Positions 1-7,016 of a DNA stretch of 23,193 nucleotides are shown piece by piece. Source of the DNA: Ascoidea tarda (nom. inval.) (Eukaryota > Ascomycota > Saccharomycetes > Ascoideales > Ascoideaceae); the NCBI GenBank assembly GCA_030560485.1, contig JAKTTS010000234.1, forward strand, positions 1-23,193. Reading direction: 5' to 3'. Under the pieces are notes generated by a model, which saw nothing but the letters and a program-made list of their open reading frames with translations, was not told the DNA's origin and ran no database searches. The position numbers were made by a program, and so were the translations under genes. Numbering within the stretch: the first letter of the stretch is position 1; each line of letters opens with the position of its first letter.

Positions 1-50
1 AAATAAAAATAAAAATAAAAATAAAAATAAAAATAAAAATAAAAATAAAA
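1..50. repeat. (AAAAAT)n microsatellite
   Basis: A hexamer run with period 6 at the left edge, downstream of the YAR1 stop codon. It continues to the window edge, so its full length is unknown. Confidence 0.85.
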
Positions 51-231
51 AAAAAAATAAAATAAAATTAATAAAAAGAGCAATAATATATAGTAAAGAT
101 GATATTATTGAATAGTCAAAATTTATAAAACCGGGGTTTATTTATCGTAAAAGTATATAATTAGGAGTAAAAGTAACAATTGATAGTTAATAATTAATAG
201 TTAATAGTTAATTAATAATGATAATTATTTT

Positions 232-1011
232 TTAAATTTTTAAATTTTTAGTTGCTTCGGATAAATCATCTTGATTATTGATAGGAGATTTTGATTCCGA
301 TTTTGGTTTCGATTTCGATTTGGTTTCAAATTGATTTTCAGATTCTGGTTCAGATTCAGATTCAGATTCATCTTCAACCAAGTAAGCGTTACTATCATTA
401 TTATCGATCATATCGTCAAGTACAAAATTTTGGGAGAGGATTTGATTTAAATTGTTATTGGAATCATTGTTATTGAGATCTTGGTTTTCATTGGTAGTTT
501 TGTTGTTGTTTTGATTATCTTCTTCCAATTGGTATTCTAGCTCAGCATTTTTCAAGTAATTTATAAAGTCTGAGATTTTGGGATCGTTTATGTTATCTTG
601 GAAATGGAGGTAAAGCAAGTCTATCGGTTTTCTGTCGAATTTGTTTTTAATTCTTGGGTCAGAGCCGGCATCTATTAGGGTCTCAGCTAAGAATCTGCCA
701 TAGTTGAAATCGTCAAAGGAGTAGGATATAGCTAGGTGTAGAGGGGAGTCGTTGTTGAGGTTATTTAGTGGGTCGATTTCGACATTGTCATAGTTTAATA
801 TTGAGTCGATGATTTCAAAGTTGCCATAGGTTGCAGCAAGATGAAGAGCAGTGTTTCCCAAGGTGTCTCTGGTGTTGTTGATCAAGTCTACAAAGTCGTC
901 TTGGTTGTTGTCTAGCTGGGGGAGAATTGAGTTTAGGAGGTCCAAGTTGTCTCTGCGAGCAGCATCCAAGAGCTGATCTTTTAGGATGTCTAGGAGATCT
1001 TGATTTACCAT
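232..1011 (-). CDS. YAR1: Ankyrin-repeat protein Yar1, chaperone of ribosomal protein uS3
   Basis: The product has 259 residues. Ankyrin helices lie at about 16-47, 51-83 (with NTALHLAATYGN) and 86-122 (with SPLHLAIS), followed by a partial repeat (IKNKFDRKPIDLL). The second half is acidic and asparagine-rich and ends in EATKNLKI. S. cerevisiae Yar1 (200 residues) has the same plan: ankyrin repeats, an acidic linker, IRNKFG after the last repeat and a similar E-T-E-K-L-N-I tail. Known role of the family: Yar1 binds newly made Rps3 (uS3) and keeps it soluble until it joins the 40S subunit. I start it at the ATG at 1011, which has A at -3. The frame stays open upstream to 1143 but has no earlier ATG, and that stretch is a histidine-rich run with no ankyrin character. 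The 5' half of the gene is clearly richer in G and C than the 3' half. An unrelated ankyrin protein is possible, but the matching tail argues against it. Confidence 0.85.
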   Translation of the reverse strand: MVNQDLLDILKDQLLDAARRDNLDLLNSILPQLDNNQDDFVDLINNTRDTLGNTALHLAATYGNFEIIDSILNYDNVEIDPLNNLNNDSPLHLAISYSFDDFNYGRFLAETLIDAGSDPRIKNKFDRKPIDLLYLHFQDNINDPKISDFINYLKNAELEYQLEEDNQNNNKTTNENQDLNNNDSNNNLNQILSQNFVLDDMIDNNDSNAYLVEDESESESEPESENQFETKSKSKPKSESKSPINNQDDLSEATKNLKI

Positions 1012-1197
1012 TTTGGTTGAGATAATTGGATGGTGATGGCGATGGTTATGGTGATGGCAAAGGAAGAATGGTTGAGTTGGAACGAGATGATTAATGTTTG
1101 GAGAGAGAATTAAAGCCAGATAAACCGAATACCAAAGGGGCAATTGGGCTGGGAAAGAGGTTGATTGACGGAAGAAGGAATTCCTATACGGGAACTA

Positions 1198-1245
1198 CGG
1201 AAAGGAGTAAGTGCGGAAAGGAGTAAGTGCGGAAAGGGGTAAGTA
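1198..1245. repeat. 16-bp tandem repeat, three copies
   Basis: The unit CGGAAAGGAGTAAGTG occurs at 1198-1213 and 1214-1229, with a third copy changed at two positions at 1230-1245. It lies 187-234 bp upstream of the YAR1 start codon, so it could be a promoter element; that is inference only. Confidence 0.85.
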
Positions 1246-1540
1246 CGAAGAAGGAAGTTGGGAGAAGTGAGTAATATTCGAATTGGAAAGTAGCTGGTTG
1301 TAAAGGGAATAAGTCCGGATTAGGAAAGAGGTAAAAAAAGAAAATAGATTATTTATTGATTTATTTATTTATTTATTTATTAATATTTATATTTTGATGG
1401 GGATTATATTATTAATAATTATGTTATTGATAATCAGTAGTTGTTGAAGTAGAGAAAAGAGAAAGAGAAAAGCAGAGTGGGGAGAAAAGAGATAATATAA
1501 GGAGGATATAATATAATATAGTATATAAATAAAAATAAAA

Positions 1541-1580
1541 ATCAAATAAAAACAAATAAAAACAAATAAAAACAAATAAA
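1541..1580. repeat. 10-bp tandem repeat, four copies
   Basis: The unit AACAAATAAA is repeated at 1551, 1561 and 1571, with a near copy at 1541. It is simple A-rich sequence. Confidence 0.8.
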
Positions 1581-1791
1581 ATAAGAACGGGGTGGGAAGG
1601 ATAGGATAAGATAGTGGAGTGTAGTTGATTAGAGTGAGTAAGTGAATTAATCAAAAAACAATCAAAAAATAAAGAGCAATGAAAAAATGATTCAATCAAG
1701 AGAAACAGATAGAGGAATGAGTAAAAAAAAGAAAAAAAAACCGTAAAACATAGATAAAAGTATAGTATAGATGGAAATAAAAGATACAAGT

Positions 1792-1818
1792 AGTGTAAGT
1801 AGTGTAAGTAGTGTAAGT
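1792..1818. repeat. 9-bp tandem repeat, three copies
   Basis: AGTGTAAGT is repeated exactly three times in the AT-rich spacer. Confidence 0.85.
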
Positions 1819-2048
1819 AGTAGATAGATAAATTCATTATAGATTCATTATAATTGATTCATTAGGATTTGAATGGAATGGAAAGAAATGATAATAGAGA
1901 TGAAGGAGATACAATTGAATGTGATTTGGTGACATGACTAGATAAACCAGACAAATTGATATTTGATTGATTGATTCATTAATTTATTCGTGGATTGACT
2001 CATTAATTGATTAAAGAAAAATAAACATGTAAAAAAAAGGGAGAGGTA

Positions 2049-2084
2049 GAAAAAATAATTGAAAAAATAATTGAAAAAATAATT
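2049..2084. repeat. 12-bp tandem repeat, three copies
   Basis: GAAAAAATAATT is repeated exactly three times. It is followed by a poly-T region just beyond the 3' end of the two-CxxC gene. Confidence 0.85.
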
Positions 2085-2248
2085 GAAAAATTATTTTTTC
2101 GTTTCATTTTTTCATTTCATTTTATAGTAGTGTTTTTTTTCTGTTTTTTTTATTTTTTATTTTTTTTTGTATTTTGATAATTTTTTAATTTCCAAATAAT
2201 ATAAATGCGATAATACAAATATTATGGCAAATTGATCGGAGGACAATT

Positions 2249-2494
2249 TCATTTGAACTTTCCCTTTCCTTTCAACTTGGAGGTTAATTTGTATCGATCA
2301 GCCAAAGGACTTTGGTGTTCTCTGAAATAGATTCCAGAGCAGGTGAAACATAAACCGATCTTGTTGATGCCTTCCAGTGGAAAGGCTTTTTCGCACAAAA
2401 GACATTCAGTGTAGGATTGAGCAGACTGATGGAGGGAAACAGAGTTAGCGGAGCAGAACGAGAGCAAGGAAAGAGGTGGAGCGATACATACCAT
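2249..2494 (-). CDS. Spliced 59-residue protein with two CxxC pairs (zinc-ribbon-like), intron directly after ATG
   Basis: Exon 1 contributes only the ATG (2494-2492). Exon 2 runs 2425-2249. The spliced product starts MSAQSYTECLLCEKAF and has 59 residues. Two CxxC pairs (CLLC at 9-12 and CFTC at 27-30) are 14 residues apart, a spacing suited to one zinc site, and the tail is basic (LKGKGKFK). The splice signals are strong: GTATGT right after ATG, CGCTAAC as branch box, and CAG 18 bases beyond the branch A. The intron length is a multiple of three and has no stop, so an unspliced read gives an 81-residue form whose extra part (VCIAPPLSLLS...) looks like translated intron. No upstream in-frame ATG precedes a TAG. 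I do not recognise the family. It is as small as Rps29 and has similar cysteine spacing, but otherwise does not match it. Confidence 0.7.
   Translation of the reverse strand: MVCIAPPLSLLSFCSANSVSLHQSAQSYTECLLCEKAFPLEGINKIGLCFTCSGIYFREHQSPLADRYKLTSKLKGKGKFK
2426..2491 (-). other. Intron (66 bp) of the two-CxxC gene
   Basis: The 5' site GTATGT is at 2491-2486, the branch box CGCTAAC at 2450-2444 with branch A at 2445, and the 3' site CAG ends at 2426. The spacing and motifs fit yeast introns. Confidence 0.75.
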
Positions 2495-2625
2495 GTCGGG
2501 AAGAAGAGCAGGCTATAGTATAGAGATGGAGTAGTATAGAGATGGAGTAGTATAGTATAATGGAATAAAATAAAACACAAATAATATAAAATAAAACAAG
2601 ATGAGACAGCAAATAATATAGTAAC

Positions 2626-2713
2626 GGAGGACGCAGATGGGCGATTGAAATCAATGGATAGAAAGAGTAAAAAAAAGAAAGAAGAGTAGATATTTATACT
2701 GTGGAGGACGCAG
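2626..2713. repeat. Direct repeat of GGAGGACGCAG
   Basis: The 11-mer GGAGGACGCAG occurs at 2626-2636 and again at 2703-2713, upstream of the two-CxxC gene. A shorter inverted copy (CGTCCTCCG) lies near 2998-3006 in the GC island. This may be a promoter element, but there is no direct proof. Confidence 0.6.
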
Positions 2714-3212
2714 CAAGCGGAAGGAATAAGATTTGGCGGCGGTGACTGAGTGTAAACTGCCTTTATTTACCAGAGTTCCCTTTAGAGAAGAGCATATAAT
2801 CAACGCTTCTCCCAGCACCTGACTCGCGGGCGCGGACGAATTCCCGCTCTTTCTCCGGCCTCGTTGCGCTTCTCTCCAGCTTCTCTCTAGATCTCGCGCT
2901 GGAGTCTCCAGACTCACAGGCCCGCTGACACACCCTTGCGGCTCGGCGTGCTTGGCGCGCGCTGCTGGCCAATCCCAGCCCTGCCTGCCGTCATTCGACG
3001 TCCTCCGCGCAAAACATGGGGAATCGCGCTCCTGCAGCGCTCCATGCCCTTACCGCTCCCGGCGTCCGGTCTGCGGGGCTGCGCCACGTCTTCGGCCGTC
3101 CGTTGCGCTGGCGTGTTCTTTACGGCACCTCCGGTCCATCGGTGAGGCACCGGCGACTTCTCCGGAAACCGCGGCTCCCGCCCGGAGCCACAGTGCCGAG
3201 CGCGCCGAAGCT

Positions 3213-3218
3213 CACGTG
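3213..3218. promoter_or_regulatory. CACGTG E-box (Cbf1/Pho4-type)
   Basis: A palindromic CACGTG inside the GC island. In yeasts this core is bound by bHLH factors such as Cbf1 and Pho4. A six-base match in GC-rich DNA can arise by chance. Confidence 0.35.
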
Positions 3219-3298
3219 TGTGCTGACTCCTTCTAGGACATCGCTGTGCAAAGACTAAAGCTTACTCGGCGACACGCGCGCTGATTGGCCACACGCGC

Positions 3299-3305
3299 TG
3301 AGTCA
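3299..3305. promoter_or_regulatory. TGAGTCA site (Gcn4/AP-1 type)
   Basis: An exact TGAGTCA, the Gcn4 core, lies near the right edge of the GC island. Binding is inferred from the motif alone. Confidence 0.35.
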
Positions 3306-3434
3306 GTGCTGACGCATCCAGATCCGCGCGGCGCGGCGCGGAAATGCGCCGGAACGGTAGCTGTTGTTTAAGGGCGAAGAGTAACAACAACAAAGAAAGA
3401 AAGAGCCATGAAAACTGTAATAATATTAATTTTC

Positions 3435-3623
3435 CTACCCAGATCTCATAATATTTATTATAACATTGATAATAAATATTATATTGTTGACGATTCCAAA
3501 GATCAATCCAGCTATTATTATCAGATCCTCCTCTTTTTGTTTTATTTCTTTCTCCTTTGCTTTTTTTTTACTGCTGCTCATAGATTTTTGTTCTTTTGCT
3601 TTGTTTTTTTGATTCTGTTCCAT
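3435..3623 (-). CDS. Possible 62-residue membrane-tail protein
   Basis: An ATG-started frame encodes a lysine-rich, charged N-terminal half (about residues 1-33) followed by one hydrophobic stretch (LIIIAGLIFGIVNNIIFII, about 34-52) and a short tail, as in tail-anchored proteins. The ATG has A at -3 and G at +4. A TATATATA box lies at 3707-3700, about 76 bases upstream. Against this, the plus strand is T-rich here, which by itself gives lysine runs on the minus strand. I know no family for it. Confidence 0.35.
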   Translation of the reverse strand: MEQNQKNKAKEQKSMSSSKKKAKEKEIKQKEEDLIIIAGLIFGIVNNIIFIINVIINIMRSG

Positions 3624-4020
3624 TGTACAATACTTCCACCTTTCGTTTCAACTGATTTCACCATCCTGCTGCGATAGATCTGGTGTTACTCGTTTGTGCT
3701 ATATATACCAGTCCATATATCTGATTTATCCTTTATCCTTTTGTCTTTTCTTTGGCTAATCTCCAGTTTTTCTCTTCGTTTTTTCTTTTGGTTTTTTTAC
3801 TTTTGGGCTGTTTCACTGTTTTACCTTTTTGGCTTTTTTAGTTCTTTTCCACTTCTTTTTTGGTGTGTTTTAGTTCTGTGAAATATCTCAACCTAACTTA
3901 ATTTCACCTAACAAATAAAAAATTTAATTTCGCTAATTTTCATTTCATTTCACTATATTTTATACCTTATATCCTACATCTTATATCCTATATCTTATAT
4001 CTTACATCTTTATCCTTATC

Positions 4021-4050
4021 CATATCCATATCCATATCCATATCCATATC
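4021..4050. repeat. (CATATC)5 microsatellite
   Basis: Five exact hexamers in the pyrimidine-rich promoter zone about 190 bp upstream of the WD40-like gene. Confidence 0.85.
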
Positions 4051-4241
4051 TTCACTTCCTATCATCACACACTACCTTCTTCTCTTGTACTATATCAAAT
4101 CACAAGAATCAAAAAAAACATTATCGATTTCATCTAGATTCCATTTCTTATCTTTATCGCCCTACCACACTATACTATATAACATACTAGTTCTTTTTTT
4201 TTTTTGGCTTTTGTTTTTTTTTAAAAAAATTATAGATATCA

Positions 4242-6170
4242 ATGGATATCATATCGTTACTCCCAAACAATACCTCAATAAAAAGGAAAAGAATCAATAT
4301 CTCTAACATATCAAACAACAACAACCAGAACATCCAAATAAATAACAATAATACCAATGATATTGATAGTACCGACTTCTCTCACCAAAATCAAAATCAA
4401 TATAACAATAACGTCTCGTTGAAAAGACCAAAGAAAACTGTCCCAAACACCCTCTCAAATTACCCCAATATCTATTCTTCCTCTCCTTCTTCTTTCTCTT
4501 CTTATTCCTCTTCTTATTCCTCATTCACTTCCTTCTCAAACCCTGCCTTTCTCTCTTCCTCAGTACTTAATCCTTCAAACCTATTCCTATACAGCTCCTT
4601 ATCAAACTCAAACTTCTCGTCCTCCTGGAACAACTTGATCCCTTTATACTCTGACCTCCCTTCCCTCAAAAGCTACAACCTAATATCCTACTCCACCAAC
4701 AACTCCCCAAACAACACAATCAACAACTTCAAAATCAAAACCTTCAACAACAACCCCTTCATAATATCTGCGAACTACGATGGCCTAATAAACATCCACT
4801 CGGAAATCAACGAAAACACAATCATCCTAGAACACATTTCAAAATTGAAAAAAAATGGCAAAATCTTCGACATCAATATCTCCTCCAACGACATTTTTTT
4901 TCTAATAACTCAAAACAACTCTCTCTCCTTCATCGACTCAAAAAATAAGAAAATACTAACATCCATCTCAACCTCCTCCCAATCCTCCTCCCAAAACAAA
5001 ATCGACCTCTTCTTGAAATCTTCAATCAACCCTAAAAACCAAAACATCGTATCCTCAATCAACACATCCTCCATCCTCACCTACGACATCAGATTGCCTT
5101 CCCACAAAAGTTCAAACCATATTCACAAACTATCCTCTCCTTTCCATCCAATAAACAACAACGTCTCGGATTTCAAATGGCTAGATGACAACAAACTACT
5201 AGCCTCCTGTCTCAACAACAACCGTCTAGAAATGTTTGATTTGAGATTCAATACAAACAACTCTACAAACCCCATCAAATCCTTTCAAAAATTTGATAAC
5301 AACATCATAATCAACAACGACTCCTTGTTTTCAAATCATCTAGAAGGCGTTAAAAAATTCGAAATCGATAACAACTTCATCTACTTGCTTACAACTAAAA
5401 ATCACATCAAAGTATTCAGTCTATCCCAATTTTACGAAAACTTCAACAACAATAACCACAACAACCAACCCATCATAGATTACTCAAATTTAAATTACTC
5501 AATCGATTCATCCAACCAAAACTTAAACTACGATTTCACCATCATCAACAGGAAAAACAACAATAAAAAAATCCTATGTTGCATATCAAATAACAAAGAT
5601 AAATGCAATTACTCTTACCTACCCATATCTGATAATTACCAAGGTTTCGAATACATAAATCAAGCTCTCAATAATGATACTTCCAAAAATAACCTCAACA
5701 ATAATTACAATAGCAAAAGATTCGATAACATCTACAAGGACTCAAACAATAACTTGGAAGACAATTGTAGTGGAAAATTTATCGATCTACACTACAATCA
5801 GTACTCAAACTCGGTGTGTGTTGGTTTCTTGCAACCTGATTTATTCGCTTTCAATAATTTCAACAACTTCCAAAACCCATTTCCTGACGATGATGAAAAT
5901 GATAATACCAACATTAACCAGAATAACCCAAACAACAATACTATTAACAGCAACGCTAACAACAACAACAACAACAATAACAACAACAACATTGATAACG
6001 ATAGTGCTAATAATAACAACAACGACAATATTAACACCACAGAATCCACTGATAATGATATCATCTTTAATGGATTTGGAATGAGTTTCGCAAATAACGA
6101 AAACAGCACCCCATTACGAAAAAACATTCAATACCTTAAATTTTCAAATACTGCTAGTCAAATTAATTAA
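4242..6170 (+). CDS. WD40-like repeat protein with long asparagine-rich regions
   Basis: The product has 642 residues. Residues 1-165 are disordered and rich in S, N and Y, with basic clusters (IKRKRI at 13-18, KRPKK at 61-65) that could be nuclear signals. From about 171 to 400 degenerate beta-propeller blades can be seen: NPFIISANYDGLINIHS (171-187), KIFDI...LSFID (207-232), NIVSSINTSSILTYDIR (268-284), VSDFKWLDDNKLLASC...MFDLRF (308-336) and EGVKKFEIDN...HIKVFSLS (368-395). The best blades end in D-x-R, a common WD40 feature. The C-terminal part is poly-N and acidic. I do not recognise the orthologue; WD40 proteins mostly act as binding scaffolds. The AUG follows a T-rich leader and is the first long-frame ATG. 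TIF3 follows in the same direction 846 bp downstream. Confidence 0.8.
   Translation: MDIISLLPNNTSIKRKRINISNISNNNNQNIQINNNNTNDIDSTDFSHQNQNQYNNNVSLKRPKKTVPNTLSNYPNIYSSSPSSFSSYSSSYSSFTSFSNPAFLSSSVLNPSNLFLYSSLSNSNFSSSWNNLIPLYSDLPSLKSYNLISYSTNNSPNNTINNFKIKTFNNNPFIISANYDGLINIHSEINENTIILEHISKLKKNGKIFDINISSNDIFFLITQNNSLSFIDSKNKKILTSISTSSQSSSQNKIDLFLKSSINPKNQNIVSSINTSSILTYDIRLPSHKSSNHIHKLSSPFHPINNNVSDFKWLDDNKLLASCLNNNRLEMFDLRFNTNNSTNPIKSFQKFDNNIIINNDSLFSNHLEGVKKFEIDNNFIYLLTTKNHIKVFSLSQFYENFNNNNHNNQPIIDYSNLNYSIDSSNQNLNYDFTIINRKNNNKKILCCISNNKDKCNYSYLPISDNYQGFEYINQALNNDTSKNNLNNNYNSKRFDNIYKDSNNNLEDNCSGKFIDLHYNQYSNSVCVGFLQPDLFAFNNFNNFQNPFPDDDENDNTNINQNNPNNNTINSNANNNNNNNNNNNIDNDSANNNNNDNINTTESTDNDIIFNGFGMSFANNENSTPLRKNIQYLKFSNTASQIN
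5936..6032 (+). repeat. AAC/AAT codon repeat encoding poly-asparagine
   Basis: Runs of AAC and AAT codons encode an asparagine tract broken by a few D, S and A residues near the end of the WD40-like protein. It should be length-variable between strains. Confidence 0.8.
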
Positions 6171-7016
6171 GTTGTAACATAATATAATATAATATAATTT
6201 TTTTTCTTCTTTTTTTTTTACTTCTATTTTAATTATTATTCAATCAGTTTATTGTTTCAAAAAAAAGAAATAAAAAATAAAAAAAAATAACCTTAAAATT
6301 CCTATCCAACCTACCTAAAAGCTTCAAAGAAAAAAAAAAAAATTAATAAAAATCCAGTTTTTATACTTTAGCACCTCTACATTCACATTCACAATCATTT
6401 CCAAATAAATTAAAAAGCATCTACATTATAATTCTTTCCAACTAATTGTTTATATTCATGTTAATTCATTTAACTCAGTCAACTCTGCTCTGTTTCTATA
6501 GTTTTTGTCTATTATATTATATACCTCATTTTTACCCTCCAATAAAAACACATTACATAATCACAAAATCAAAAACACAACTTAGCCAATTGCATGTGAC
6601 TTAAACTTGTAATTACGTAATCAATACTACTATTTATGATTATCAAATAACACACTTTGCATTACGGGTCTACTGACTCAGCACCGTTTTTATTTCTTAC
6701 CGATTTGGAATTGTGTGAACATTCCGTTTTCTGCAGAAATTTTGGAAAAACAAGAAAATTAAAAAAACAAGAAAAGAAAAAATTTTTCATCGTTCACAGC
6801 GTCTAAAATTGATTTAAAAGTTATTGTTCAAATCATTTCAAATATTATTTCTCTTTGATCATCAAATATATTTTACATATATTTACACCATAAATTACTC
6901 CAATTTACCTTAAATACTCTGGAATTCCCTTGTATTCCCCTACACTATTTGAATTCCTACTATTTTCGAATCATTAAATCCACTCTAAAGACAAACATTG
7001 TTCTCAATTCCTCAAC
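6171..7016. other. Tandem intergenic region upstream of TIF3
   Basis: This 846 bp AT-rich spacer holds the 3' end of the WD40-like gene and the TIF3 promoter. It starts with poly-A and poly-T runs and has no GC-rich island. I see no RNA gene or long coding frame. Confidence 0.7.

Larger units (their letters stand above)
1012..2248. other. Tandem intergenic spacer, AT-rich, with several short tandem repeats
   Basis: This 1.2 kb stretch lies between the YAR1 start and the stop of the two-CxxC gene, both on the minus strand. It should hold the YAR1 promoter and the 3' region of the upstream gene. It is A-rich on the plus strand and holds short-period repeats, listed separately. Open frames here are hydrophobic read-throughs of T-rich sequence and look non-coding. 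I see no tRNA boxes or conserved RNA. Confidence 0.7.
2797..3366. other. GC-rich, CpG-dense island in a divergent promoter
   Basis: Hand count gives about 66% GC and about 70 CpG dinucleotides in 2821-3360, in a genome whose flanks are mostly A and T. CpG is not depleted. The edges are sharp, within a few tens of bases. Open frames occur in several overlapping registers on both strands, as expected of GC-rich non-coding DNA; none looks like a known protein. Recognisable short sites include CCAAT (2969-2973), ATTGG (3284-3288), CACGTG (3213-3218) and TGAGTCA (3299-3305). A GCGCGG run sits at 3325-3340. It is probably promoter DNA; a foreign insertion is less likely since similar islands recur at other divergent promoters in the window. 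Confidence 0.75.
2495..4241. other. Divergent intergenic region between the two-CxxC gene and the WD40-like gene
   Basis: This 1.75 kb region has three zones: an AT-rich proximal promoter of the minus gene (to about 2796), a GC-rich island (about 2797-3366), and a T/pyrimidine-rich zone leading to the WD40-like gene. The last zone may hold a 62-residue minus-strand gene (3435-3623). Other open frames here look like composition artefacts. Confidence 0.7.

Noticed and set aside
1012-1143. N-terminal extension of YAR1 to position 1143
   Set aside because: The extension has no ATG, is histidine- and proline-rich, and lies upstream of a well-placed ATG that gives the expected ankyrin start.
1387-1837. 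Hydrophobic F/L/Y-rich minus-strand frames
   Set aside because: They are the T-rich complement of A-rich simple repeats, with no charged flanks or homology.
2651-3258. Many overlapping open frames of 69-94 codons on both strands in the first GC island
   Set aside because: GC-rich DNA has few stops by chance; frames overlap in several registers, none shows a domain, signal or family match.
5798-6127. Leucine-rich frame antisense to the WD40-like gene
   Set aside because: It is the reverse complement of AAC/AAT asparagine codons.
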